The notes under the pieces were generated by a model. That model worked only from the letters and a program-made list of their open reading frames with translations. It did not search any database and had not been told where the DNA came from. Shown in pieces: positions 5,539 through 11,421 of a DNA stretch of 12,358 nt. A program made the translations under genes and the position numbers. Within the stretch, counting starts at the first letter, position 1. The number at the start of each line of letters is the position of its first letter. Source of the DNA: Methanocorpusculum sp. (GTDB lineage: Archaea; Halobacteriota; Methanomicrobia; Methanomicrobiales; Methanocorpusculaceae); contig DALTYD010000024.1 in assembly GCA_029986255.1 (NCBI GenBank), positions 1 through 12,358 of the forward strand, read 5' to 3'.

Positions 5539-7311
5539 ATGGAAACAGAACATATCCGCACCCCCATTGTTTGTGTATTGGGACACGTAGATCATGGGAA
5601 AACATCGCTCCTGGATCGAATCCGAGGCTCGCAGGTTGTCGCAGGTGAAGCTGGAGCAATTACCCAACACATCGGGGCAACTATGATCCCAATCGACGCG
5701 ATTCAGAAGATGAGTAACGAATTAGGTAAGATAAAGACGATGGTCCCAGGACTTCTCATCATCGATACACCAGGACATCATGCATTCACCACACTTCGTG
5801 CACGTGGTGGCGCACTGGCCGACATTGCAATTTTAGTAGTGGACATCAATGAAGGATTCAAACAGCAAACTATTGAAGCACTCCATATTCTCCGAAACTG
5901 CAAGACACCATTTGTCATTGCTGCAACAAAGATAGATCGTATTCCCAGCTGGAAACCAATAAAAAATGCATCGTTTCTAACATCATATAAAAATCAAAAT
6001 GAAACAGTTCAAACTGAGTGTGAAAAACGTATCTACGAATTAGTTGGAACACTGTCAGATATGGGATTCAACTCCGAACGATTTGATCGCATATGCGATT
6101 TCCAACATAATCTGGTTATCGTACCAGTGAGCAGCATGACTGGAGAAGGGATCAGCAATCTTCTAATGGTGATGATTGGTCTTGCCCAGCGGTTCTTAAC
6201 AGAAAGCCTCAAGACTACTGTCGAAGGACCAGGGATCGGCACAGTTCTAGAAGTCAAAGAAGAAAAAGGACTCGGCACAACACTTGATGTGATCCTATAT
6301 GATGGAATCATAAATGTTGGAGATGAGATCGCAATTGCCGGGACAAATGGACCAATGACCACAAAAATTCGAGCTCTCCTTCAACCACGACCAATGAAGG
6401 AGATCCTAATTGAAGATCAGTTCCAACGGGTGAAATCAGTAACCGCAGCCGCGGGTGTAAAGATTACAGCGCCTAATTTGGAGAACTGCATCGCGGGGTC
6501 AGCCATCCGTGTTATTAGGGGAAATCGCAACGAAATACTAGCTATAATTGGAGAGGAAATGCGAAAGATCAATGTAAAGATGGAAGACGTAGGCATTTCA
6601 ATTCGTGCTGATACTATTGGAGCACTTGAAGCTCTCTCCAAGGAACTAGAAGAAAAAAACATTCCAATTATGAGTGCCGAGGTTGGTCCTGTTAGTCGTC
6701 GTGATTTAATAGAAATAAGTGTTATGAAGGAAGAACTGTACAAAACGATACTGTGCTTCAATGTTCCATTGCTCCCAGATGCTGATGCAATGATCCGTGA
6801 AAAAGAGGTTGATATAAAGATATTCTCCAATCGCGTCATATACAAACTTATCGACGACTACATTGATTGGCGCGATGAGCTCAGTCGATTACGAGAAAAT
6901 AAACAATTTGAAAAAATCATTCTTCCAGCAAAATTTTCAATTTTACCAAACTGTGTATTCCGCCAGAATGGCCCTGCTATTGTAGGAGTGCGAGTTCTGG
7001 GAGGAATCCTTCGTCCTCATGTTGGAATTGCGACACGTGAGGGAAAAATTGTTGGTGAGATAAAACAGATAAAACACAACAAAGAAAACATTCAAGAAGC
7101 TAAGGAAGGAATTGAAGTGGCGATCTCAATTGATGGGGTCACCATAGGGAGACAAATTGATATTGGTGAGACTCTCTATGTTGCTGTACCTGAGCGACAT
7201 GTGAAAGTTTTAGAGACAGAAATGCTGCCTCACTTAAACGCAGGAACGGTGGAGGTACTCGAGGAGTACACAAACATTTTCCGAAAGACTCATCCGTTCT
7301 GGGGGAAGTAG
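5539..7311 (+). CDS. infB: Translation initiation factor aIF5B (IF-2 homologue)
   Basis: A 590-residue GTPase that joins ribosomal subunits and places initiator tRNA during archaeal translation initiation. GTPase motifs: G1 GHVDHGKT (15-22), switch I region with GAITQHIGAT (39-48), G3 DTPGHH (76-81, catalytic His80), G4 ATKID (129-133) and G5 SSMTGEG. Domain II follows (GPGIGTVLEVKEEKGLGTTLDVILYDG), then domain III and the C-terminal barrel (ILPNCVFRQNGPAIVGVRVLGG), with the usual archaeal length and no intein. G4 has Thr130 in place of the common Asn. The start ATG has a purine-rich leader 9-18 bases upstream. S6e follows after 71 bp on the same strand. Confidence 0.97.
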   Translation: METEHIRTPIVCVLGHVDHGKTSLLDRIRGSQVVAGEAGAITQHIGATMIPIDAIQKMSNELGKIKTMVPGLLIIDTPGHHAFTTLRARGGALADIAILVVDINEGFKQQTIEALHILRNCKTPFVIAATKIDRIPSWKPIKNASFLTSYKNQNETVQTECEKRIYELVGTLSDMGFNSERFDRICDFQHNLVIVPVSSMTGEGISNLLMVMIGLAQRFLTESLKTTVEGPGIGTVLEVKEEKGLGTTLDVILYDGIINVGDEIAIAGTNGPMTTKIRALLQPRPMKEILIEDQFQRVKSVTAAAGVKITAPNLENCIAGSAIRVIRGNRNEILAIIGEEMRKINVKMEDVGISIRADTIGALEALSKELEEKNIPIMSAEVGPVSRRDLIEISVMKEELYKTILCFNVPLLPDADAMIREKEVDIKIFSNRVIYKLIDDYIDWRDELSRLRENKQFEKIILPAKFSILPNCVFRQNGPAIVGVRVLGGILRPHVGIATREGKIVGEIKQIKHNKENIQEAKEGIEVAISIDGVTIGRQIDIGETLYVAVPERHVKVLETEMLPHLNAGTVEVLEEYTNIFRKTHPFWGK

Positions 7312-7329
7312 TATAAATGGGAAGATACT

Positions 7330-7341
7330 AAACATATAGAT
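7330..7341 (+). promoter_or_regulatory. Possible internal promoter for rps6e
   Basis: Between infB and rps6e there are two TATA-like stretches, agtataaatg (7310-7319) and aacatatagat (about 7331-7341). The second would start transcription near 7365, just before the S6e start. S6e may therefore have its own promoter as well as read-through from infB. Confidence 0.25.
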
Positions 7342-7382
7342 ACTTCGGCATCCTATTGATATCGAGGAGATGTGCTAATACA

Positions 7383-7784
7383 ATGGTAGATTTTAAGGTG
7401 GTACTTTCAGACCCAAAGACAGGTCTTTCGTACAAAATAGATGCAACGGACGCAGCTGCTGGCACACTGCTTGGAAAGAAGATTGGAACTGAAATTGATG
7501 GCGCTCCGTTTGGTTTGAACGGTTATAAAATCACGATCACCGGTGGATCAGACAAAACTGGAACACCTGCACGCCCAGATCTCCCAGGAAACGGGAAAAG
7601 GGAAATTCTCCTATCCAAAGGGTTTGGCTTCCACGCAACCCATAATGGTGAACGGAGAAGAAAAAGTCAACGCGGGAATGAGATTGCAGATGATTTTATT
7701 CAAATAAACACAAAGATCTCTATCTATGGAGAGAAAACAATTGCAGAGATTTTTTCGCCTATTGAAGAAACAAATGCAAAGTAA
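7383..7784 (+). CDS. rps6e: Small ribosomal subunit protein S6e (eS6)
   Basis: A 133-residue archaeal/eukaryotic-type ribosomal protein of the 30S subunit. The family features run FKVVLSDPKTGLSYK (near the N-terminus), LLGKKIGTEIDG, FGLNGYKITITGGSDKTGTPARPDLPG (the most conserved block), ILLSKGFGFHA, and the basic ERRRKSQRGNEI. The start is ATG 7383 (MVDFKVV), matching the family N-terminus. An in-frame ATG at 7356 would add nine unrelated residues. GAGGAG lies 13 bases upstream of 7383, a rather long spacing. The gene follows infB, a common archaeal association of translation genes. It ends 32 bp from the convergent DUF2240-like gene. Confidence 0.96.
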   Translation: MVDFKVVLSDPKTGLSYKIDATDAAAGTLLGKKIGTEIDGAPFGLNGYKITITGGSDKTGTPARPDLPGNGKREILLSKGFGFHATHNGERRRKSQRGNEIADDFIQINTKISIYGEKTIAEIFSPIEETNAK

Positions 7785-7786
7785 AT

Positions 7787-7806
7787 CTCTTATTTTTTCC
7801 CTTATT
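7787..7806 (+). terminator. T-rich terminator after rps6e
   Basis: The sequence ctcttattttttcccttatt directly after the S6e stop is a pyrimidine/T-rich archaeal terminator. It sits in the 32-bp space between convergent genes; the minus strand has its own T5 run for the opposing gene. Confidence 0.55.
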
Positions 7807-7816
7807 CTGTAAAAAT

Positions 7817-8299
7817 TCATTGCACTTCATGCATAGTTGCACGCAGATCGTGTAGATAAGAGTCAGTCTTAATTGAGTATTTTTTTGCAAGGAGGATAAC
7901 AGATGCCTCAGGCACAAGCAAATTGTCGAAATGGTCAGATATCTCCTGCATTTCGGCAGCAACATCTTGTTGAGAACGGCCAGTTTTGACTGCAATGTCA
8001 GCAATTAATGCCTCAATTGGATCATGCTCCTCAGAGGTTGCAGAAAAAATTTCATCGCTGGGGTGGAATCCAAGAGGTATAATAACATCTGCAATAGAAG
8101 CTGCACAACAGTAAATGTTTTCATCTCCATTTTTGCTGAGAAGACCACGTTTTGTGGCGATCTCAATGAATTTCTTCGCCTGATCTTGATTCATCCACCG
8201 TTTATCCTGTACATAGTAAAACAATAATTCCATCTTGCTAAGTTGGTTCTTCCTCCCATGACGAAAGGGAGCAGCCACTGTAATCTCCAGTTCGTTCAC
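7817..8299 (-). CDS. DUF2240-like archaeal protein of unknown function
   Basis: A 160-residue protein that resembles the archaeal DUF2240 family as I remember it: an N-terminal ITVAAPFRHGRKNQL, then MNQDQAKKFIEIATKRGLL (helical, winged-helix-like), and later IIPLGFHP and a helical C-terminal half. No catalytic motif, signal peptide or membrane segment is visible, and its function is not known. It starts with GTG at 8299, overlapping the TGA of the gene before it (GTGA), so the two are translationally coupled. This suggests the two products act together. Confidence 0.75.
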   Translation of the reverse strand: MNELEITVAAPFRHGRKNQLSKMELLFYYVQDKRWMNQDQAKKFIEIATKRGLLSKNGDENIYCCAASIADVIIPLGFHPSDEIFSATSEEHDPIEALIADIAVKTGRSQQDVAAEMQEISDHFDNLLVPEASVILLAKKYSIKTDSYLHDLRATMHEVQ

Positions 8300-8718
8300 G
8301 AGATTACCTCAAGAATTATTTTTTTCATATCCAGAGCATCAAATCCTGAAAAACCGGATGATTTAGCAATGAATACCTCAGTTCGAGCTCCTTTATCCAC
8401 GGTACGAATCATAAACTGATGATCGTCGAGTGGTATACTACCAGAAGCCTTCAACAAAGTATCGGTAATAGTTATAAGGATATCAGCGGCATCAGTCGTA
8501 GTTTTGCTGATGTTTGCCCCTGGTTCAATTTTTTCAAAATCAAATCTATCATGGGCAAGGAAAACAGAGAACTCACGCTTAATAAGACCCGCATCAGTTC
8601 TAAAATTGTTCTGACGCCCTACGAGAGATTCAACAGCTGCAAGGAAAACGGAAAAAGGAACAGCTACTTCAAACTTAAGATCGCAACGATTAGGATACTG
8701 ATAAGACACTCGTCTCAT
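8296..8718 (-). CDS. Conserved-looking protein of unknown function, first gene of a two-gene unit
   Basis: A 140-residue soluble protein that I do not recognise. It has alternating hydrophobic strands and helices (LKFEVAVPFSVFLAAVESL near residues 14-32, DILITITDTLLKASG, and a C-terminal DMKKIILEVIS), with no cysteine motif or membrane segment. Coding status is supported by length, codon pattern, the 4-bp stop/start overlap with the DUF2240-like gene, and a TATA element at a good distance. Its LKFEVAVPF resembles LEITVAAPF at the start of its partner, which may reflect a shared strand or chance. The ATG at 8718 is directly preceded by an inverted repeat. GGAG lies about 16 bases upstream, so ribosome binding is not obvious. 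Confidence 0.8.
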   Translation of the reverse strand: MRRVSYQYPNRCDLKFEVAVPFSVFLAAVESLVGRQNNFRTDAGLIKREFSVFLAHDRFDFEKIEPGANISKTTTDAADILITITDTLLKASGSIPLDDHQFMIRTVDKGARTEVFIAKSSGFSGFDALDMKKIILEVIS

Positions 8719-8735
8719 AGATCAGATATTGATCT
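8719..8735. promoter_or_regulatory. Inverted repeat (candidate operator) at the start of the two-gene unit
   Basis: AGATCA-GATAT-TGATCT, 6-bp perfect arms with a 5-bp spacer, lies immediately before ATG 8718. It spans the transcription start predicted from the TATA element at 8749-8757. A protein bound here would block transcription. Confidence 0.35.
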
Positions 8736-8746
8736 CCACTATGGAT

Positions 8747-8757
8747 AAGCATATTTT
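8747..8757 (-). promoter_or_regulatory. TATA-like element for the two-gene unit
   Basis: On the minus strand aaaatatgctt lies about 30-39 bp before ATG 8718, with predicted transcription start near 8727. This gives a very short leader. Confidence 0.4.
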
Positions 8758-8761
8758 ACTA

Positions 8762-8783
8762 TGAACAAACAAGAAAAAATATT
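8762..8783 (-). terminator. T-rich terminator after rps8e
   Basis: Directly past the S8e stop, the minus strand reads aaaaatattttttcttgtttgttc, a T-rich tract of archaeal terminator type. It separates S8e from the two-gene unit downstream on the same strand. Confidence 0.5.
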
Positions 8784-8788
8784 TTTAC

Positions 8789-9166
8789 TTATTCAAGAAG
8801 GACTGCGTTAATAACCCCATCCTGACCAGGGCGACTAACAATCCGAGCTTTACCAAGATCGGTTGCAATGATTGCCCCCTTAGTCATCAGATTCCGACGA
8901 ACATAATTTGGGTTTGCTGCATTTTCAGAAACAGAGTTTATCTTAACTCTCAGAACCTTTCCAGTCCTTTTATCACTAACATTTGCATATTCACAACGAA
9001 GGGCACGTACTTTTGTGTTACCCCCAGTTACTCTAAGGATCTTTACTCGGTTTCCCCCAATGATAGTGTCAGCCGGGGATCTTCCAATTTCAAACCGCTT
9101 TTTACCGCGGTTTGCATGATAGCGACCACCAGTAGATTTTCGTACTGATCTTCCTTGCCAAAGCAT
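8789..9166 (-). CDS. rps8e: Small ribosomal subunit protein S8e (eS8)
   Basis: A 125-residue archaeal S8e of the 30S subunit. Family marks are the N-terminal WQGRSVRKSTGGRYH (3-17), the basic KKRFEIGRSPADTIIG, RVKILRVTGGNTKVRALR, and NPNYVRRNLMTKGAII near the C-terminus. The start ATG 9166 has GGAG ten bases upstream (GGAGATATTAATTT). It lies downstream of hypB on the same strand but has its own TATA box at 9286-9297, giving a leader of roughly 100 nt rich in inverted repeats. Confidence 0.97.
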   Translation of the reverse strand: MLWQGRSVRKSTGGRYHANRGKKRFEIGRSPADTIIGGNRVKILRVTGGNTKVRALRCEYANVSDKRTGKVLRVKINSVSENAANPNYVRRNLMTKGAIIATDLGKARIVSRPGQDGVINAVLLE

Positions 9167-9204
9167 AAATTAATATCTCCAATAATTTAATTTCTCTGAT
9201 TGAA

Positions 9205-9258
9205 TGCTTGAAAGCAATTATGCTTCACAAACTAATGATTTAGGAAGCAGTTTGCTCC
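9205..9258 (-). promoter_or_regulatory. Inverted-repeat cluster in the S8e leader
   Basis: Within the predicted 5' leader of S8e, GGAGCA-AAC-TGCTTCC (9243-9258, with one bulged T) can form a hairpin. Downstream of it, AAGCA (9221-9225), TGCTT (9212-9216) and AAGCA (9205-9209), as read on the minus strand, can pair in two mutually exclusive ways. Ribosomal protein genes are often self-regulated through leader structures; that role here is inferred. Confidence 0.35.
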
Positions 9259-9285
9259 AGATCATCTCGATTATTCCAGAGTCTA

Positions 9286-9297
9286 GTATTTATATGC
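9286..9297 (-). promoter_or_regulatory. TATA box for rps8e
   Basis: The minus-strand GCATATAAATAC is the best TATA box in the window. Predicted transcription start is near 9264, well before the S8e start at 9166, so the gene has a long leader. Confidence 0.5.
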
Positions 9298-9318
9298 TTT
9301 CCTAATATTTAAATTCCA

Positions 9319-9966
9319 TTAAGCAAGAATAGCGTCTGCAATCTCAGATATCCCTTCTCCTGTGCGAAGATTAGTCTTGATGATAATCATTTCAGGATTA
9401 TAGCGTTTGATATCATTAATCATGCGTTCAACGTTACAACCAACGGCTTCAGCAAGATCAACTTTATTGATGATAGCAATCTGGCAATCACGAAACATCA
9501 TCGGGTGCTTATTAACAACATCATCTCCCTCTGTAGTGGAAATGACAACAATGCGTTTTTCAGATCCAAGCTTAAAATCAGTAGGACAAACCATATTTCC
9601 AACGTTTTCAATGAAAACTATGTCGACATCATCAAGACAGATATGGTCAAGAGCATGATGAACAAGATGTGCATCTAAATGACACTCTTTTCCTGTGTTT
9701 GCATTAAAGACAGGAATACCAATCTTAATAATACGTTGAAAATCATCATCCCCATAGACATCGCCTGCAATTGCCGCACTATTGAGGTGACGTTTTTTGA
9801 GTTCTGGAACTATCTGCTCAATGAGCGAGGTCTTACCAGAACCAATTGCTCCAAGGAGATCAAATGCACGAACGCCATGTGTTTTGAAGTGTTTGGCATT
9901 GTGTTCTGCGAGGCGGTTGTTGGCGTCGTAAATCTCAGCCTCCATATGAACATCCACATGATGCAT
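9319..9966 (-). CDS. hypB: Hydrogenase nickel incorporation GTPase HypB
   Basis: A 215-residue SIMIBI-class GTPase that works with HypA to load nickel into [NiFe]-hydrogenases. P-loop GAIGSGKT is at 39-46, GDVYGDDD at 68-75, the metal-site CH pair in GKECHLDAH is at Cys95-His96, the ENVGNMVCP block with Cys127 is at 120-128, and NKVD is the base-recognition motif. Cys95, His96 and Cys127 match the zinc/nickel ligands I recall for Methanocaldococcus HypB, with identical numbering. That supports the start at 9966 (MHHVDVHMEAE). A longer frame to 10032 adds 22 unrelated residues and would cover the TATA element. There is no poly-His nickel-storage tail. No hypA or other hyp gene is in the window. 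Confidence 0.96.
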   Translation of the reverse strand: MHHVDVHMEAEIYDANNRLAEHNAKHFKTHGVRAFDLLGAIGSGKTSLIEQIVPELKKRHLNSAAIAGDVYGDDDFQRIIKIGIPVFNANTGKECHLDAHLVHHALDHICLDDVDIVFIENVGNMVCPTDFKLGSEKRIVVISTTEGDDVVNKHPMMFRDCQIAIINKVDLAEAVGCNVERMINDIKRYNPEMIIIKTNLRTGEGISEIADAILA

Positions 9967-9990
9967 ACGAGTACTATATGGTTTTACCTG

Positions 9991-10000
9991 ATTTATAGAC
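9991..10000 (-). promoter_or_regulatory. TATA-like element for hypB
   Basis: The minus-strand gtctataaat is centred 30 bp before ATG 9966, so transcription would start only a few bases upstream. There is no Shine-Dalgarno site, consistent with a nearly leaderless mRNA. Confidence 0.45.
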
Positions 10001-10334
10001 ACACTGTTTCTCAAGATGAAGGAAAGTATCATACGAAATCTATCAAAAATATATTTAAACAGATATACATTTTAATTACATATAAAATAATTAAGAATTA
10101 AAAACATAAATCAAGTAACCTCATACAAGACATAAACAATCATATAATATGTTTTTCAGATAAAATAAAATCCAAAAATGAGGTTCCACATACAAAAAAT
10201 GAAGAAAAAATAAGTCGTTATACAATAAATCAAAAAGAGAGAATAGAAATAATAGGGCACAGACAACCAATATTATTTTATTTGACAACCAATTACATCA
10301 GAGATAATTACACATAATAAAAAGAGAAATATAT
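10001..10334. other. AT-rich divergent intergenic region, no gene seen
   Basis: A region of about 330 bp between hypB (minus) and SRP19 (plus) that is extremely AT-rich, with many A runs. TATA-like sequences are common (for example tttaaatatattt on minus near 10046-10058), so none can be singled out for SRP19. No ORF, RNA gene or clear repeat stands out. Confidence 0.5.
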
Positions 10335-10607
10335 ATGTCAATTCGCTTTATCTATCCATGCTACTTTAATGTAGAACTAACTCGCTCGAAGGGGCGGCGC
10401 GTAGCAAAATCACTGGCAATTTCATCACCAAACCTCGCACAGATTGTGCGCGCGATGAAACAATGCAATCTCTCTGTTTTTAAGAACGAACCAGATGTAC
10501 ACCACCCAGCACATTGGTTTGATAAAGATGGGAGATTACGGGTTGAATATGAAGGAAGCAAAGAAGAACTACTCCATAAAATAGCCAACAAATTAAATGA
10601 AAGATAA
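10335..10607 (+). CDS. srp19: Signal recognition particle protein SRP19
   Basis: A 90-residue archaeal SRP19, which binds the tips of helices 6 and 8 of SRP RNA and lets SRP54 assemble for membrane targeting. The family pattern is clear: IYPCYFN (6-12), the RNA-binding SKGRRVAKSLAI (18-29), a central helix (LAQIVRAMKQCNL), and HPAHWFDKDGRLRVEY (57-72) in place of the common YPRxWW...GRV block. The C-terminus is a basic helix. ATG 10335 gives the standard N-terminus; there is no strong Shine-Dalgarno site, only an A/G-rich aaaaagagaaa before it. Confidence 0.94.
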   Translation: MSIRFIYPCYFNVELTRSKGRRVAKSLAISSPNLAQIVRAMKQCNLSVFKNEPDVHHPAHWFDKDGRLRVEYEGSKEELLHKIANKLNER

Positions 10608-11079
10608 TCAATAAACAATATCAATTACCATACAACAAGAGATAACTAAGTACGACTTAGATCCATACGTGAGCAGAGTGAAGATAACTAGTTTCAAATA
10701 TACAAAAATGAAGAGAGAGGAGAAAATAAAAATTATATTCACCAGGTTAAAAAATAAGTTTGGGTAGACACACAAGAAAAACTGTCAGTACTTGTGCTGA
10801 ATGGGTTTCAAAAATAGATGATGATTTGGAAAAAATATCTTTTTCTTTGCTCTTTATAAATAAATTTTTTGAATAGTTATTTTGATTAACAAATAGAGAA
10901 CATATCTCGAATTAAAGATGAAAAGTGAATAATACTAATACAAACCTAAATAACAACGTACTCTTAATGCTGAAGAATATTTTTATACGATTGTACCCGC
11001 ATAATATATTGCATATATACGCTGTGGTTTGATCCTCAGTGCTCTGCGATATATGCGGTATGATATTTGAGGCTGACTC
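10608..11079. other. AT-rich intergenic region with short open fragments
   Basis: About 470 bp between SRP19 and gar1. Two adjacent plus-strand fragments, 10708-10767 (MKREEKIKIIFTRLKNKFG) and 10751-10876 (includes GRHTRKTVSTCAEWVSKIDD), would form one ORF of about 56 codons if one base of the A6 run at about 10749-10754 were removed. A near-perfect hairpin, TCAGTAC-TT-GTGCTGA, lies at 10785-10800 inside the second fragment. No family is recognised and coding status is doubtful. Confidence 0.35.
10977..11056 (+). promoter_or_regulatory. Promoter region of gar1-tfb with repeated TATA-like elements
   Basis: Several TATA-like stretches precede gar1: tttttatacg (10980-10989), cataatatatt (11000-11010) and gcatatatacg (11011-11021). 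GCATATATACGC (11011-11022) and GCGATATATGC (11046-11056) form an inverted repeat with one unpaired base. Which TATA is used cannot be told from the sequence. Confidence 0.4.
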
Positions 11080-11421
11080 GTGAAATTTGCAGGAGATGTT
11101 ACAGCAATCATTGGGAGAAGATTACTTGTTGTCAGAAGTGATGCCAGACAGCTTCCACCGCTGTATTCAGAGGTTTCAGATGCAGAAAAACGCATCATAG
11201 GGAAGATTGTCGATCTCTATGGAAGTGTTGCACGACCCTATCTTACCGTTTTATGCAATGACGGAGTTTCAGTAAGTGTTGGGAGCACATTGTATGTCAT
11301 TCCAGAAACAAATCTGAAAATGCCGAAAAAACGCCGCAATGCATCCGGATACAAGGGTAATGAGAATTCTCATCGCCTGAAAACCGGAGGTTCAATATGG
11401 AAAAAGAAATCGAGAAGTTGA
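11080..11421 (+). CDS. gar1: H/ACA ribonucleoprotein protein Gar1
   Basis: A 113-residue Gar1, a component of the H/ACA RNP that guides pseudouridylation of archaeal rRNA with Cbf5, Nop10 and L7Ae. The Gar1/Naf1 beta-barrel core runs from about 8 to 75, with the signature IIGKIVDLYGSVARPYLTVL near 45-64. A basic tail (KKRRNASGYKGNENSH...KKKSRS) follows and reads into the next gene. The start is GTG 11080 with GAGG at 11069-11072, seven bases upstream. The last 25 bp overlap the tfb start, so the two are probably co-translated. Gar1 next to TFB is, as I recall, a recurrent order in methanogen genomes. Confidence 0.92.
   Translation: MKFAGDVTAIIGRRLLVVRSDARQLPPLYSEVSDAEKRIIGKIVDLYGSVARPYLTVLCNDGVSVSVGSTLYVIPETNLKMPKKRRNASGYKGNENSHRLKTGGSIWKKKSRS
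11386..11390 (+). promoter_or_regulatory. Shine-Dalgarno site of tfb
   Basis: GGAGG lies 6 bases before ATG 11397, inside the end of gar1. It is the strongest ribosome-binding site in the window and fixes the tfb start. Confidence 0.7.

Noticed and set aside
9679..10101. Plus-strand ORF opposite the hypB start
   Set aside because: It overlaps the HypB coding region and its promoter; no family features.
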